NCBI GenBank assembly: GCA_050012135.1
Contig: JBEKHT010000001.1
Span: 98,024 to 162,023, forward strand
Length of the DNA stretch: 64,000 nucleotides
Source of the DNA: JBEKHT01 sp050012135
GTDB taxonomy: Bacteria > Chloroflexota > Anaerolineae > Anaerolineales > RBG-16-64-43
Reading direction: 5' to 3'
The position numbers and the translations under genes were made by a program. The first letter of the stretch is position 1; each line of letters begins with the position of its first letter. Below the pieces are notes generated by a model, which worked only from the letters and a program-made list of their open reading frames with translations, made no database searches and had not been told where the DNA came from. Shown piece after piece: positions 49,801-58,646 of the stretch.

Positions 49801-51078
49801 ATGAGCCGTTCGCTGGCGGGGGAAATCCTGGAGGTGGTGATTGAGGCGCTGGCCTACGGAGGCGATGCGATCGCGCGGGCTCCGGACGGCCGCAGAATCT
49901 TCGTGCCCTTTGCCTTCTTGGGCGAGAGGGTGAGGGTCAAGATCGTGGAGGAACATTCGGGTTTCCTGCGCGGGGAGCTGCTGGCGGTCTTGGCCCCCTC
50001 TTGCTTTCGGGTCGAACCGCGTTGTCGGCATTTTGGGATCTGTGGGGGCTGCCATTATCAACATCTCTCCTACGGCGCTCAGATCGACGCCAAACGCTCG
50101 ATCCTGATCGACCAGCTAAAGCACCTGGGGGGACTCCGGGATCCTCTTGTGAGGGAACCTCTCGCCTCGCTTGAGCCTTGGAACTATCGCAACTACGCCC
50201 AGTTTGCCCTCAACCCGGACGGCCGATTGGGCTACTTCGTGCGCGGGTCCAAGCGGGTTTTCCCGATTGAGGAGTGCCACTTGCCGATCCCGCCGGTGGA
50301 CACTCTCTGGAGGAATCTTGCCCTCGAGCCCGCCCTGCCGCTAGATCAAATCGGGCTGCGGGTCGGGTCGGAGGGCGATGTCCTGCTGATCCTGGAGAGC
50401 CTGACCGGCGAGATTCCGGAGCTGTTGGTCGAGGCTCCGCTTTCCATCGCGACCCTCACTCCGGCAGGATCTCAGGCGCTCGTGGGAGAAGCCGCAACCG
50501 GATTCGAGGTATTGGGCCGCCACTTCCGTGTCTCGCCCGCCAGCTTCTTTCAGGTCAACACGAAAATGATCCCTGCCCTGGTCCAGGAGGTGCTGAAGAC
50601 GGCCCAGCTTGAGCCGCAGCATGTAGCTTTGGACTTGTATTGTGGGGTCGGGCTGTTCAGTGCCTTCCTGGCGAGCCGTTGCCGCCGGCTCATTGCGGTT
50701 GAGTCCAACCCGGAGGCAGTCTCCGACTTCCAAGTCAATCTCGAGGACTTCGACAATGTCGATCTGTACCAGGCGGAGGCCGGGCAGGTGCTCTCGGGCC
50801 TGGCCGTCCGTCCCGACTTCGTGATCGCGGACCCTCCCCGCGCTGGGCTGGATCGCGATAGCTTGCGGGGATTATTGCGGGTCAGATCACCCCGTCTCGT
50901 CTATCTCTCCTGTGACCCGGCCACCCTGGCCAGAGATGCCCGCCTCTTGAGCGAAGGAGGCTACCGCTTGGAAAGCGTTCTGCCCATCGATCTCTTTCCG
51001 CAGACCTATCATATTGAGAGCTTGGCTCTCTGGCGACTGGAGGGATCATCGGATCCGGTGGGGGCGGTGGTCGCGTGA
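49801..51078 (+). CDS. rlmD: TrmA/RlmD-family RNA uracil-5-methyltransferase
   Basis: The 425-residue enzyme transfers a methyl group from SAM to C5 of a uridine in rRNA or tRNA. A TRAM domain occupies residues 1-65. The [4Fe-4S] cysteines are Cys75, Cys81 and Cys84 in CRHFGICGGC, with Cys159 as the fourth. The SAM motif DLYCGVGLFSAFLA is near 278-291, and DPPRAGLD is near 344-351. The catalytic nucleophile is Cys371 in YLSCDPATLARD. This cluster layout is like RlmD (23S U1939), but RlmC or other targets cannot be excluded. Confidence 0.92.
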   Translation: MSRSLAGEILEVVIEALAYGGDAIARAPDGRRIFVPFAFLGERVRVKIVEEHSGFLRGELLAVLAPSCFRVEPRCRHFGICGGCHYQHLSYGAQIDAKRSILIDQLKHLGGLRDPLVREPLASLEPWNYRNYAQFALNPDGRLGYFVRGSKRVFPIEECHLPIPPVDTLWRNLALEPALPLDQIGLRVGSEGDVLLILESLTGEIPELLVEAPLSIATLTPAGSQALVGEAATGFEVLGRHFRVSPASFFQVNTKMIPALVQEVLKTAQLEPQHVALDLYCGVGLFSAFLASRCRRLIAVESNPEAVSDFQVNLEDFDNVDLYQAEAGQVLSGLAVRPDFVIADPPRAGLDRDSLRGLLRVRSPRLVYLSCDPATLARDARLLSEGGYRLESVLPIDLFPQTYHIESLALWRLEGSSDPVGAVVA

Positions 51079-51085
51079 GGAAGGA

Positions 51086-51877
51086 ATGAAGAAGAGCGAG
51101 GAACTCGAATTTGTCTGCCGCCTGGCTCAGCGTGCGGCCCGGATCCTCCGGGAGGGCTTTGGGCCTCGGATTCCCGTGGAGCACAAGGGCTTGGTCGACC
51201 TGGTGACCGAGTACGACCGCCGCTCAGAGGCGCTGATTCTCGGAGAAATCCAGAGGGCCTTTCCGCAGGATCGGATCTTGGCCGAGGAAAGTGGCGCCAA
51301 CGGGGCCCCCGGCGAACGAACCTGGTACGTTGATCCTCTGGACGGAACGACTAACTATGCCCATGGCCTTCCGATCTATGCGGTGTCCATTGGCCTTGCG
51401 GATCGAGAAGGCTTGCGGCTGGGAGTCGTCTATGACCCAACGCGGTCCGAGTGTTTCTGGGGGGAGCGTGGGCGAGGGGCCTTCTTGAATGAGGACCGAC
51501 TGAGGGTGTCAGACGTTGCCGAGCTGAGGGAAAGCCTGCTCGTTACGGGCTTCCCCTATGATGCCTGGTCCAACCCGGACAACAATCTCGACAACTACGC
51601 GAAGTTCGCAGTTCGGTGCCTGGGAGTGCGGCGACTGGGATCTGCTGCTCTGGACTTGGCCTACGTGGCCGCCGGCCGCCTGGATGGCTTTTGGGAGCTC
51701 CGCCTGAGCCCCTGGGATGTTGCCGCCGGATCGCTTCTGGTTCAGGAGGCAGGAGGCGAGGTCACCGATATCGATGGAGGACCGGAGTGCCTCAGGGACT
51801 TACCTTCGATCCTGGCTGCTAACCGCCAGTTGCATTCCCGAATGATGGAGGTTCTCCGTCTCAAGCCGGGACCGTAA
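51086..51877 (+). CDS. Inositol monophosphatase-family phosphatase
   Basis: The 263-residue protein belongs to the lithium-sensitive IMPase/FBPase fold. Metal and catalytic motifs are LAEESGANG near residues 69-77, DPLDGTTNYAHG near 86-97 and SPWDVAAGSLLVQEAGG near 208-224. Family substrates include inositol-1-phosphate, fructose-1,6-bisphosphate and 3'-phosphoadenosine-5'-phosphate, and sequence alone does not decide. The start follows GAGGAAGG and lies eight bases after the methyltransferase stop, so both are probably in one operon. Confidence 0.92.
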   Translation: MKKSEELEFVCRLAQRAARILREGFGPRIPVEHKGLVDLVTEYDRRSEALILGEIQRAFPQDRILAEESGANGAPGERTWYVDPLDGTTNYAHGLPIYAVSIGLADREGLRLGVVYDPTRSECFWGERGRGAFLNEDRLRVSDVAELRESLLVTGFPYDAWSNPDNNLDNYAKFAVRCLGVRRLGSAALDLAYVAAGRLDGFWELRLSPWDVAAGSLLVQEAGGEVTDIDGGPECLRDLPSILAANRQLHSRMMEVLRLKPGP

Positions 51878-51916
51878 GCGCAGAGCCGACCGGTCTCATT
51901 CCCTGGGAATAAGGTC

Positions 51917-52732
51917 CTACCCTTGGGACCCGTCCCTCATCACCCGCTCCAAACGCCCTAGATCGGTGCGAGACGTAAGGTCCAGGCTGAGAGGGGTAAC
52001 CGCCACCTTGTGCTCGACGCGCAAGACGTACACATCGGAATCCTTTTCAATGTTCGGGTCCAGCACCGTGGAGTATCCCAGTTGGGTTGGCAGATCCCGC
52101 CTCCGGCGTTCGGGGCGTTGAGGGACGTAGTAGCGGGTGCGCGAGAGCCGGGTGATTCTCCAAGGCGTTTGCTGAGTGGCCTCCCTGGGCACCTCGACCT
52201 TGAGCAGATCCAGGTCCTGCCAACTCAGTCCGGCCAGCATCTTGTCCGCGAAGTAGGCCGCAAAGTAGGCGGCGCAGGTGAAATTGACCTCTTCGGAGTA
52301 AGTGAGATGGTAGCGGCTTTCGGTCTCGAGCGAGACGGCCAGGGCGGGAATCCCGTGGGCCGCGCCCTCGAGCGCTGCGCCGATAGTCCCGGAGACCGTT
52401 ACGCCCGAGCCCACGTTCTCCCCGTAGTTGATGCCGGCCACCACCAGATCGGGTGGAGCTTCCAGAAGCTCGAGCAGAGCGAAGTCGACGGCCTGAGCCG
52501 GGCTGCCCGCGATGGCGTAGACTTTCCATCGTTTCTCGCCGACCTCAACCCATTCCTCCCGGATGACCCCGGGGGACTCAGCCGGCATGCTGCGGCCGGC
52601 ACCGGACGATTGAGCCTCCGGCGCCGCGACCGTCACGAACCCCAGTTCAGATAACGCGCGGGCCGCAGACCAAAGACCGGGCGAGCGGATGCCATCGTCA
52701 TTCGTCAGCAGGATTTGTTTCTTTACCGGCAT
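51917..52732 (-). CDS. surE: 5'-nucleotidase SurE
   Basis: SurE removes phosphate from nucleoside 5' and 3' monophosphates and short polyphosphates in a metal-dependent way. The 271-residue protein has the signature ILLTNDDGIRSPGL near residues 7-20, APEAQSSGAGRSM near 38-50, and GINYGENVGSGVTVSGTIGAA near 100-120. The start lies 35 bases inside the end of the nfeD gene, so it is translated from the same message and probably coupled. Length is typical. Confidence 0.96.
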   Translation of the reverse strand: MPVKKQILLTNDDGIRSPGLWSAARALSELGFVTVAAPEAQSSGAGRSMPAESPGVIREEWVEVGEKRWKVYAIAGSPAQAVDFALLELLEAPPDLVVAGINYGENVGSGVTVSGTIGAALEGAAHGIPALAVSLETESRYHLTYSEEVNFTCAAYFAAYFADKMLAGLSWQDLDLLKVEVPREATQQTPWRITRLSRTRYYVPQRPERRRRDLPTQLGYSTVLDPNIEKDSDVYVLRVEHKVAVTPLSLDLTSRTDLGRLERVMRDGSQG

Positions 52733-54035
52733 CGGAAAGCTTCCGAACGGTGAGTCTTAACCCCTTGACCCCGAGAATCTCGACCTTTTCCCCGACCCCA
52801 ATGTGCTCGCTGGGAGCGGCGGCGATCGCCGACCAGAGCTCTCCACCTGCCTGCACCATGCCCTGGGGCGCAAGTTCCACCATGACCCGCCCCACCCGGC
52901 CCACCAGCGTTTCCCTTCCCATGGTCGTTGGACGGCGGTGCGCCCGCACAACCAGGGTGACAATCCCGAGGAAGGTCGCGGCGATGGCCACGCCGGTAAC
53001 CACCACCAGGGGCACGGACACCCTCTGGAAAGTCGGTGTCCCTGGCGAGTTGAACAGGATGAGCGAGCCTGCGATGAAAGAGGCCAGCCCGGCTGCGGTG
53101 AGCGCGCCATGGGTGGCGGCTTTGATGTCGACAATGAAGAGCACGAAGGCCAAGAGAACGAAAATCAAGCCGAACCAGTTGACGGAAAGCACCCCCAGGC
53201 CATAAAAGGCCAGGGCCAGGAAGACCACCCCGGCAAACCCAGCTACCCACCCGGCCGGGTGAGAGATCTCAATCAGCAAGGCTCCCGCCCCAACGGCCAG
53301 AAGGATGAAGACGATGTTGGGGTCGGTCAGAACCTGGAGCATCTCCTCGAGCAAATTGGCCGGGACTTCCTCCACCTGGGCGCTGGAGGTTTGCAGGATT
53401 ACAGTCTTCGTCGCGCTGCGGATGGTGCGGCCATTGAGCTGCTCAAGCAGGTCTTGTCGACTGCCGGCGACGATATCAATCATGCCGGCCTGAAGGGCTT
53501 CGCTCGCCGAGGCGGCCTTGGCTTCATCGATCGTGCTGTCGATCAGATTCAGGGCCGTCGCGGAGCGCCCGGATGCCAGCGAGCGGGCCAGGGCCTTGAG
53601 GATACTCTTGGTCTTGGCCTCCTCCGTCGTTCCCAGATCCTCTCCTTGGGGACCGACGGGGCTGGCCGCGCCTATGGCCGTGTCCGGCGCCATCGCCGCC
53701 AAGTCGCCCGCCAAGGTGATCACCGTGCCCGCGCTGCCGGCCATGGCTCCCTGGGGGGCCACATAGACCACGATGGGGACAGTACTGGCGCGCATGGCCT
53801 CGACGATATCTTGCATGGTGCCAATGTCCCCCCCAGGGGTATTCAATTGCAGGACGATCAGCATCGCGTCCTGGCCTTCGGCCAGACGGATTCCGCGCTG
53901 GACATAGGTTGACATGGCCGGCGTGACTGCGCCCTCGGCATCCAGCCAAAGGATCTTCTGACTGGGGGTTTCCCGAGGGCTGGCGGCAACCAGCAACAGG
54001 CCCAGGCTTAGGATGGCGATTCGAATGCCGCGCAT
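52698..54035 (-). CDS. nfeD: NfeD-type membrane-bound serine protease
   Basis: Long NfeD proteins combine a ClpP-like protease with membrane helices and an OB-fold domain. They are linked to membrane quality control with stomatin-type partners. The 445-residue protein has a signal-like N-terminus. A ClpP-like domain follows with LNTPGG near residues 64-69 and the probable nucleophile Ser in AMAGSAG near 95-101. About five membrane helices lie near 225-370, and an OB fold (NfeD) covers residues 375-435. The ATG at 54035 has GGAGGTG at correct spacing. No stomatin gene is nearby. Confidence 0.92.
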   Translation of the reverse strand: MRGIRIAILSLGLLLVAASPRETPSQKILWLDAEGAVTPAMSTYVQRGIRLAEGQDAMLIVLQLNTPGGDIGTMQDIVEAMRASTVPIVVYVAPQGAMAGSAGTVITLAGDLAAMAPDTAIGAASPVGPQGEDLGTTEEAKTKSILKALARSLASGRSATALNLIDSTIDEAKAASASEALQAGMIDIVAGSRQDLLEQLNGRTIRSATKTVILQTSSAQVEEVPANLLEEMLQVLTDPNIVFILLAVGAGALLIEISHPAGWVAGFAGVVFLALAFYGLGVLSVNWFGLIFVLLAFVLFIVDIKAATHGALTAAGLASFIAGSLILFNSPGTPTFQRVSVPLVVVTGVAIAATFLGIVTLVVRAHRRPTTMGRETLVGRVGRVMVELAPQGMVQAGGELWSAIAAAPSEHIGVGEKVEILGVKGLRLTVRKLSDAGKETNPADE

Positions 54036-54053
54036 TGGCCGCACCTCCAGGGC

Positions 54054-54089
54054 ATTATAACCCGGGCCTTTTGCCCCTTTCGGTATAAT
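54054..54089. promoter_or_regulatory. Divergent promoters of nfeD and lpdA
   Basis: Two perfect -10 boxes point away from each other: TATAAT at 54059-54054 on the minus strand for nfeD, and TATAAT at 54084-54089 on the plus strand for lpdA. Their -35 regions would overlap in the 24 bases between them, and neither is a good match. Mutual exclusion of the two promoters is possible. Confidence 0.6.
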
Positions 54090-54116
54090 GAGCCGATCGA
54101 CCGCCAAAGAAAGGGG

Positions 54117-55541
54117 ATGCATGTGAGCGATTCCACTTCCTCCACTTCTTCCGCTTACGACGTGATCGTCCTGGGGGCCGGGCCGGCGGGGTACGTCTGT
54201 GCCATTCGGACCTCCCAGTTGGGACTCAAGACTGCCATCGTCGACCGGGAATGGCTCGGGGGGGTATGCCTGAACATTGGATGCATCCCCTCGAAGGCCT
54301 TGCTGAGGAATGCCGAGGTGATTCAAACTGTGCTTCATCGCGGTCCGGAGTTTGGCTTTGAGATCGGGAAACCCAAGGTGGACTATGCGGCCGCGGTCAA
54401 GCGCTCCCGGCAGGTTTCCGCCAGACTGGTCAAGGGGGTTGAATTCCTCCTGCGCAAGAATAAGATCGATGTGCACCTGGGGGCAGGCCGTTTGGCCGCC
54501 CGGGATACGCTCGAGCTGAAGGGGGCCGGTGGCAAGGTGACCCGCCTCACGGCTCGTAACCTAGTCCTCGCAACCGGGGCCCGGGCTTCCCTCCTGCCCG
54601 GGATGGAAGTGGATGGGAAGAAGATCCTCACCTATCGAGAGGCGATCCTGCAGGAGAAGCTGCCCTCCTCGGTGACGATCGTCGGGGCCGGTCCGATCGG
54701 ATTGGAGTTCGCGACCCTTTGGAATTCGTACGGGAGCAAGGTCACTCTCGTGGAGATGCTGCCGCGCATCGCCCCATTGGAAGACGAGGAAATCAGTGCG
54801 GAACTTGCCAAGGCGTTCAAGCGCTCCGGCATCGAGGTGCGGACGAATACCCGCGTGGAGGGCATCGAAACAGGAGGGGAGAAGGTCCATCTGCGGGTGA
54901 GCGCGCAGGGGAAAGCCGAGGAGCTGGAGGCGGAGCAGGTCCTGGTGGCCACGGGGTTCCGGCCCAACAGCGAGGATCTCGGGCTGGAGGCACTGGGGGT
55001 AAAGGTCGAAAAGGGCCGGGTCGAAGTTGACGAACGCATGTCGACCAACGTGCCGGGCATTTGGGCCATCGGGGATGTGACCGGCCGCCTGATGCTGGCC
55101 CATGTCGGCTCGGCCATGGGGATCGTCTGCGCGGAAAACATGGCCGGGGCCGCCTCCATTCGCCTCAACTATGAAATGATGCCGCGCGGCATCTTCTCCC
55201 AGCCCCAGGTTGCCTCGTTTGGTTTGACCGAAGCCCAGGCGCGGGAGCGGGGTTATGAGGTCAAGATCGGCCGCTTTCCCTTCCAGGCCAATGGCAAGGC
55301 CTTGGGCCTGGGGGATTCAACCGGATTCGTCAAGATTGTTTGCGAGGCGCGCTACGGGGAGATCCTTGGAGCGCATCTGGTCGGTGCGGAGGTCACCGAG
55401 CTCTTGCCCGAGTTGACGCTTGCCCAGGAAATGGAGTTGACTCCGGAGCAGATCGCCCGCAACGTGCATCTTCACCCCACCCTGAGCGAGACCCTCATGG
55501 AGGCCGCGCATGGCCTGGCGGGAGGATATCTCAACATTTGA
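54117..55541 (+). CDS. lpdA: Dihydrolipoyl dehydrogenase
   Basis: This FAD enzyme (E3) reoxidises dihydrolipoamide in 2-oxoacid dehydrogenase or glycine cleavage complexes. The 474-residue protein has the FAD motif VIVLGAGPAGYVCAI near residues 16-30, the redox-active disulfide GGVCLNIGCIPSKALL near 48-63, the NAD motif VTIVGAGPIGLEFA near 188-201, and the C-terminal HLHPTLSET with its catalytic His. AAAGAAAGGGG precedes the ATG. A GTG two codons later is a possible alternative. It is followed by lipB, which supplies the lipoyl cofactor pathway. Confidence 0.97.
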   Translation: MHVSDSTSSTSSAYDVIVLGAGPAGYVCAIRTSQLGLKTAIVDREWLGGVCLNIGCIPSKALLRNAEVIQTVLHRGPEFGFEIGKPKVDYAAAVKRSRQVSARLVKGVEFLLRKNKIDVHLGAGRLAARDTLELKGAGGKVTRLTARNLVLATGARASLLPGMEVDGKKILTYREAILQEKLPSSVTIVGAGPIGLEFATLWNSYGSKVTLVEMLPRIAPLEDEEISAELAKAFKRSGIEVRTNTRVEGIETGGEKVHLRVSAQGKAEELEAEQVLVATGFRPNSEDLGLEALGVKVEKGRVEVDERMSTNVPGIWAIGDVTGRLMLAHVGSAMGIVCAENMAGAASIRLNYEMMPRGIFSQPQVASFGLTEAQARERGYEVKIGRFPFQANGKALGLGDSTGFVKIVCEARYGEILGAHLVGAEVTELLPELTLAQEMELTPEQIARNVHLHPTLSETLMEAAHGLAGGYLNI

Positions 55542-55582
55542 GGCCGTAGGGGAGCCTAGTTTCCTCGGCCGGGCTGGGACCC

Positions 55583-56410
55583 GTGCCCATGTCGCCGTGT
55601 GATGTCTTTTGGCTGGGCACGGTTCCCTACAAGACGGCCTGGGATCTCCAGCGGGTGGTCGCTGGCCGGGTAGCCCAGGGAGAAATCCCGGAGACGCTGC
55701 TCTTGCTCGAGCACCCGCATGTCTACACTTTGGGCGGTTCGGGCCACCGGGAGAACCTCCTGATCTCTGAGGAGGAACGCGCGCGAAAAGGGATCCAAGT
55801 GGAGTGGGTGGATCGGGGCGGCGACATCACCTATCATGGCCCCGGACAGCTGGTCGGCTACCCCATCCTGGCGCTCGGGACCCCCGATCACGCGAGCGGT
55901 CGGTTGCCCCAGGCCGATTATGTGGGCTACTTGCGGCGCCTGGAGCGCGTGATCATTGCAGCCGTTTCCCGGTTCGGCTTGGTAGCTGGACAGTTGCCGG
56001 GCAAAACGGGGGTATGGGTGCAAGCGGACATGGCCTCGCGCTGCCCATCCTGTCCGGCGGAGAAGCGCAAGGCTCCGAGCAAGATTGCCTCCCTGGGCGT
56101 CAAGGTGAATGCCTCGGGCGTGAGCCAGCATGGTTTTGCCCTGAATGTTCGCCCCACCATGGAGTACTGGAAGGGGATCGTGGCCTGCGGACTGCATGGC
56201 TATCAAGCCATCTCCATGGCGGAGCTGCTCGGGGAAGAAGCCCCTGAGGTGAAGACGGTGGCGGAGAGCGTGGTGGAAAGCTTTGGCCAGGTATTCGGGT
56301 ATCAGATGATCTGGAGGGCCGCCGAAGCCCTGGGGGCCTCGGCACCGGTTCCCGTTGATCCAAAGAAACTCACTCAGCCTCCCCAACCCTTGTCCAGGAG
56401 TCTCAGATGA
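55583..56410 (+). CDS. lipB: Octanoyltransferase LipB with a Cys-rich insertion
   Basis: LipB moves octanoate from acyl carrier protein to lipoate-dependent enzymes. The 275-residue protein has LLLEHPHVYTLGGSG near residues 40-54, RGGDITYHGPGQLVGYPIL near 78-96 and SQHGFALNV near 181-189. The acyl-accepting Cys is at 202 (VACGLHG) and the catalytic Lys of SKIASLGV is near 168. An insertion just before that Lys carries CPSC (154-157), which is not part of the usual fold and could bind metal. The GTG at 55583 is the first start; ATG at 55589 is possible. It overlaps the next gene by four bases. Confidence 0.94.
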   Translation: MPMSPCDVFWLGTVPYKTAWDLQRVVAGRVAQGEIPETLLLLEHPHVYTLGGSGHRENLLISEEERARKGIQVEWVDRGGDITYHGPGQLVGYPILALGTPDHASGRLPQADYVGYLRRLERVIIAAVSRFGLVAGQLPGKTGVWVQADMASRCPSCPAEKRKAPSKIASLGVKVNASGVSQHGFALNVRPTMEYWKGIVACGLHGYQAISMAELLGEEAPEVKTVAESVVESFGQVFGYQMIWRAAEALGASAPVPVDPKKLTQPPQPLSRSLR

Positions 56411-57534
56411 TCACTGTCGAGAAAATCGATACCCAATCTCGAGCCCAGGTAAGGCGCTTCATCCGCTTCCCATTCTGGATGTATGCGAAGCATCCGCAGT
56501 GGGTTCCCCCTCTCCTGATGGACTCGGAGATGCAGCTCAACCGGCAAAAGCATCCCTTCTTCGAGCACTCGGAGGGAGATTTTTTCATCGCGGTCCGCGA
56601 TGGCCAGGATGTGGGGCGCATTGCCGCATTTGAAAACCGTCCCTACAACCGATATCACAACACGCGTCAGGCCCAGTTTTATTTCTTCGATTCCCTGGAC
56701 GACCTGGAGGTGGCCAGCGCTCTGTTTAACCGCGTATTTGGGTGGGCTCATGAGCGAGGCCTCAACGAGGTGGTAGGCCCCAAAGGCTTGAGTCCCTTTG
56801 ACGGCTACGGGATCCAGGTGGAGGGTACCGAGCACCGCCAGATGATGACCATGATGAACTACAACTACCCGTACTATTCCCGCCTGGTCGAAAGCCTGGG
56901 ATTTGGCAAGGTCGTGGATTTTGTTTCGTGTTATCTGAATGCCGCGACCTTTCATCTTCCGGAACGAATTCACCGCGTCGCGGAGCGGGTGGAAAAGCGC
57001 GGGACCCTGAGGGTGGAACGCTTCCAGAACAAGCGCCATCTGGTCGCGTGGGCAGGCAGAATCGGGCAGGCCTACAACAAGACCTTCGTCAAGAACTGGG
57101 AGTACTACCCCCTCTCGGAACGCGAGGTCAAGTTCGTGGTCGACAACCTGTTAATGATCGCCGACTATCGCCTGATCAAGGTCATCACTCACCAGGACGA
57201 GCTGGTGGGATTCCTGTTTGGCTTCGCGGATGTGTCCGCCGCCTTGCAGAGAGCGCACGGTCACCTGCTGCCCTTCGGCCTGCCGGACCTGCTGTTGGAC
57301 ATGCGTCGGACCAAGTGGATCTCCCTCAACGGGGTCGGGATCCTGCCCGAGTTCCAAGGGATGGGCGGCAATGCGCTCATGTATTCCGAGATTGAGAAAA
57401 CCGTTCAGGGTTTCCATTTCCGCGAGGCCGAGCTCACCCAGGTCGCCGAATCGGCGCGGCAGATGCGTCACGACCTGGAAAACATCGGCGGAAAGCCATA
57501 CAAGAACCATCGGGTGTACGGGAGGAAGATCTAG
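56407..57534 (+). CDS. GNAT-like acyltransferase of unknown substrate
   Basis: The 375-residue protein begins by overlapping lipB (ATGA). It contains a GNAT-type core: FFIAVRDGQDVGRIAAF near residues 59-75, then a long domain, and a second acetyltransferase-like half ending with ISLNGVGILPEFQGMGGNALMY near 306-327. That last part contains a GxGxxA-like pyrophosphate loop (QGMGGNA). The double-domain architecture recalls peptidyl-lysine or FemX-like N-acyltransferases, but I cannot assign it. Co-translation with lipB might point to an acyl transfer role, which is inference. Confidence 0.75.
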   Translation: MITVEKIDTQSRAQVRRFIRFPFWMYAKHPQWVPPLLMDSEMQLNRQKHPFFEHSEGDFFIAVRDGQDVGRIAAFENRPYNRYHNTRQAQFYFFDSLDDLEVASALFNRVFGWAHERGLNEVVGPKGLSPFDGYGIQVEGTEHRQMMTMMNYNYPYYSRLVESLGFGKVVDFVSCYLNAATFHLPERIHRVAERVEKRGTLRVERFQNKRHLVAWAGRIGQAYNKTFVKNWEYYPLSEREVKFVVDNLLMIADYRLIKVITHQDELVGFLFGFADVSAALQRAHGHLLPFGLPDLLLDMRRTKWISLNGVGILPEFQGMGGNALMYSEIEKTVQGFHFREAELTQVAESARQMRHDLENIGGKPYKNHRVYGRKI

Positions 57535-57636
57535 CCGGCGATATTGCGCGGTTCCCGGTCCGGGGTCTCCCGGGCGCACCCAGGGGGCGGTGAGAAGCGG
57601 CCCGGCGGAGAATCGCCCGCGGGCGGAAGTAGCGGC

Positions 57637-57664
57637 TTGCAAATGCCGGCCAATTGTGTATACT
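57637..57664 (+). promoter_or_regulatory. Promoter of the metallophosphoesterase gene
   Basis: TTGCAA at 57637-57642 and TATACT at 57659-57664 are separated by 16 bases. The predicted +1 is near 57671, at the left edge of the 19-bp hairpin. Confidence 0.65.
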
Positions 57665-57669
57665 AGGCC

Positions 57670-57714
57670 GCAGACAGGTCTTTGGGTGCCCCCCTCACCC
57701 GAAGACCTGTCTGC
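57670..57714 (+). promoter_or_regulatory. 19-bp hairpin at the 5' end of the metallophosphoesterase transcript
   Basis: The arms 57670-57688 and 57696-57714 are complementary over all 19 positions (one T-G pair), with a 7-base C-rich loop. There is no T-run after it. As RNA it would form a stem-loop at the very 5' end, which can protect mRNA from decay. As DNA it is an inverted repeat placed where a repressor could block RNA polymerase. The rest of the leader, 57715-57803, holds only an AGGTG site. Confidence 0.65.
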
Positions 57715-57803
57715 TTACCGGCGGCCGGCTTGCCCGGAGCGCAAACCTCCGGCCACGGTGCCCTGATTGCCCAAGTCTGGAAGCAGGTGTAGCATTGGAA
57801 CCA

Positions 57804-58532
57804 ATGCGGATTCTTGTCATCTCGGACATTCACGGCAACTTGCCGGCCTTGGAATCCGTTTTGGCGGAGGCGGGCCAAGTCGATCAAGTGTGGTGTCTGG
57901 GGGACCTGATCGGCTACGGCCCCTACCCGAACGAGGTGGTGGACCGAATTCGTCTCCTGCCAGGCCTATTGTGTCTGGTCGGGAATCACGACAAGGCTGG
58001 GCTGGGCCAAATCGATCTGGAGGCCTTCAACCACGAAGCGCGTGAGGCGCTGGAGTGGACCCAGGAGTCCCTCAGCGATTCTTCGCGGGCCTTCCTCGGC
58101 TCCCTTCCAGAAAAGCTCACGCGCGGACAATTCACCCTGGCCCATGGCAGCCCTCGCCGCCCGGTGTGGGAGTACCTGCTCGACACCGAGCGGGCCCGCG
58201 CCTCTTTTGGCTTTTTCGGAACGCCCTATTGTCTGGTCGGCCATAGTCACGTCGCGCTCGCCTTCCGGCTTTCCGCCGAAGGGCATTGCGTCCTGCACCT
58301 GCCTCCGCAAGGAACCTCCTTGGGCCTGGGCGAAGAACGCATGATCTTCAATCCTGGTTCGGTGGGCCAACCCAGAGATCAGGATCCCCGGGCCTCCTAT
58401 GCTCTCCTGGACACAGATCAGAGGCTTTGGGAATGGCGGCGAGTGGGCTATGACGTGAAAAGGGTCCAGGATCAGATGCGATCCTGTGGGCTGCCCGCTC
58501 GCCTGGCCCTCCGCCTGACCGAGGGTTGGTAG
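57804..58532 (+). CDS. YfcE/MJ0936-like metallophosphoesterase
   Basis: The 242-residue protein is a calcineurin-like phosphoesterase. Metal motifs are ISDIHGNLPAL near residues 6-16, GDLIGYGPYPN near 36-46, GNHD near 60-63, AHGSP near 118-122 and GHSH near 147-150. Family members act on cyclic nucleotides, dinucleotides or other phosphodiesters. The ATG at 57804 gives the cleanest start, although TTG at 57795 is better placed relative to AGGTG. It has its own promoter and the unusual hairpin leader. Confidence 0.9.
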   Translation: MRILVISDIHGNLPALESVLAEAGQVDQVWCLGDLIGYGPYPNEVVDRIRLLPGLLCLVGNHDKAGLGQIDLEAFNHEAREALEWTQESLSDSSRAFLGSLPEKLTRGQFTLAHGSPRRPVWEYLLDTERARASFGFFGTPYCLVGHSHVALAFRLSAEGHCVLHLPPQGTSLGLGEERMIFNPGSVGQPRDQDPRASYALLDTDQRLWEWRRVGYDVKRVQDQMRSCGLPARLALRLTEGW

Positions 58533-58611
58533 TCCCCCCGCAAGCCCCCCCAAGGTTTTTTCGCTCGGGCCGGGCACGGAACCCCCAGACCGTTTCTTTC
58601 GTCTACCTCAT

Positions 58612-58630
58612 AGCGGCCTAACCGGCCGCT
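58612..58630 (+). repeat. 7-bp hairpin before the DUF4349 gene
   Basis: AGCGGCC (58612-58618) and GGCCGCT (58624-58630) form a perfect 7-bp stem with a 5-base loop, ending 16 bases before the start codon. It could terminate the upstream gene or affect access to the GGAGG ribosome binding site. Confidence 0.35.
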
Positions 58631-58646
58631 TGACGAAGGAGGCGAA

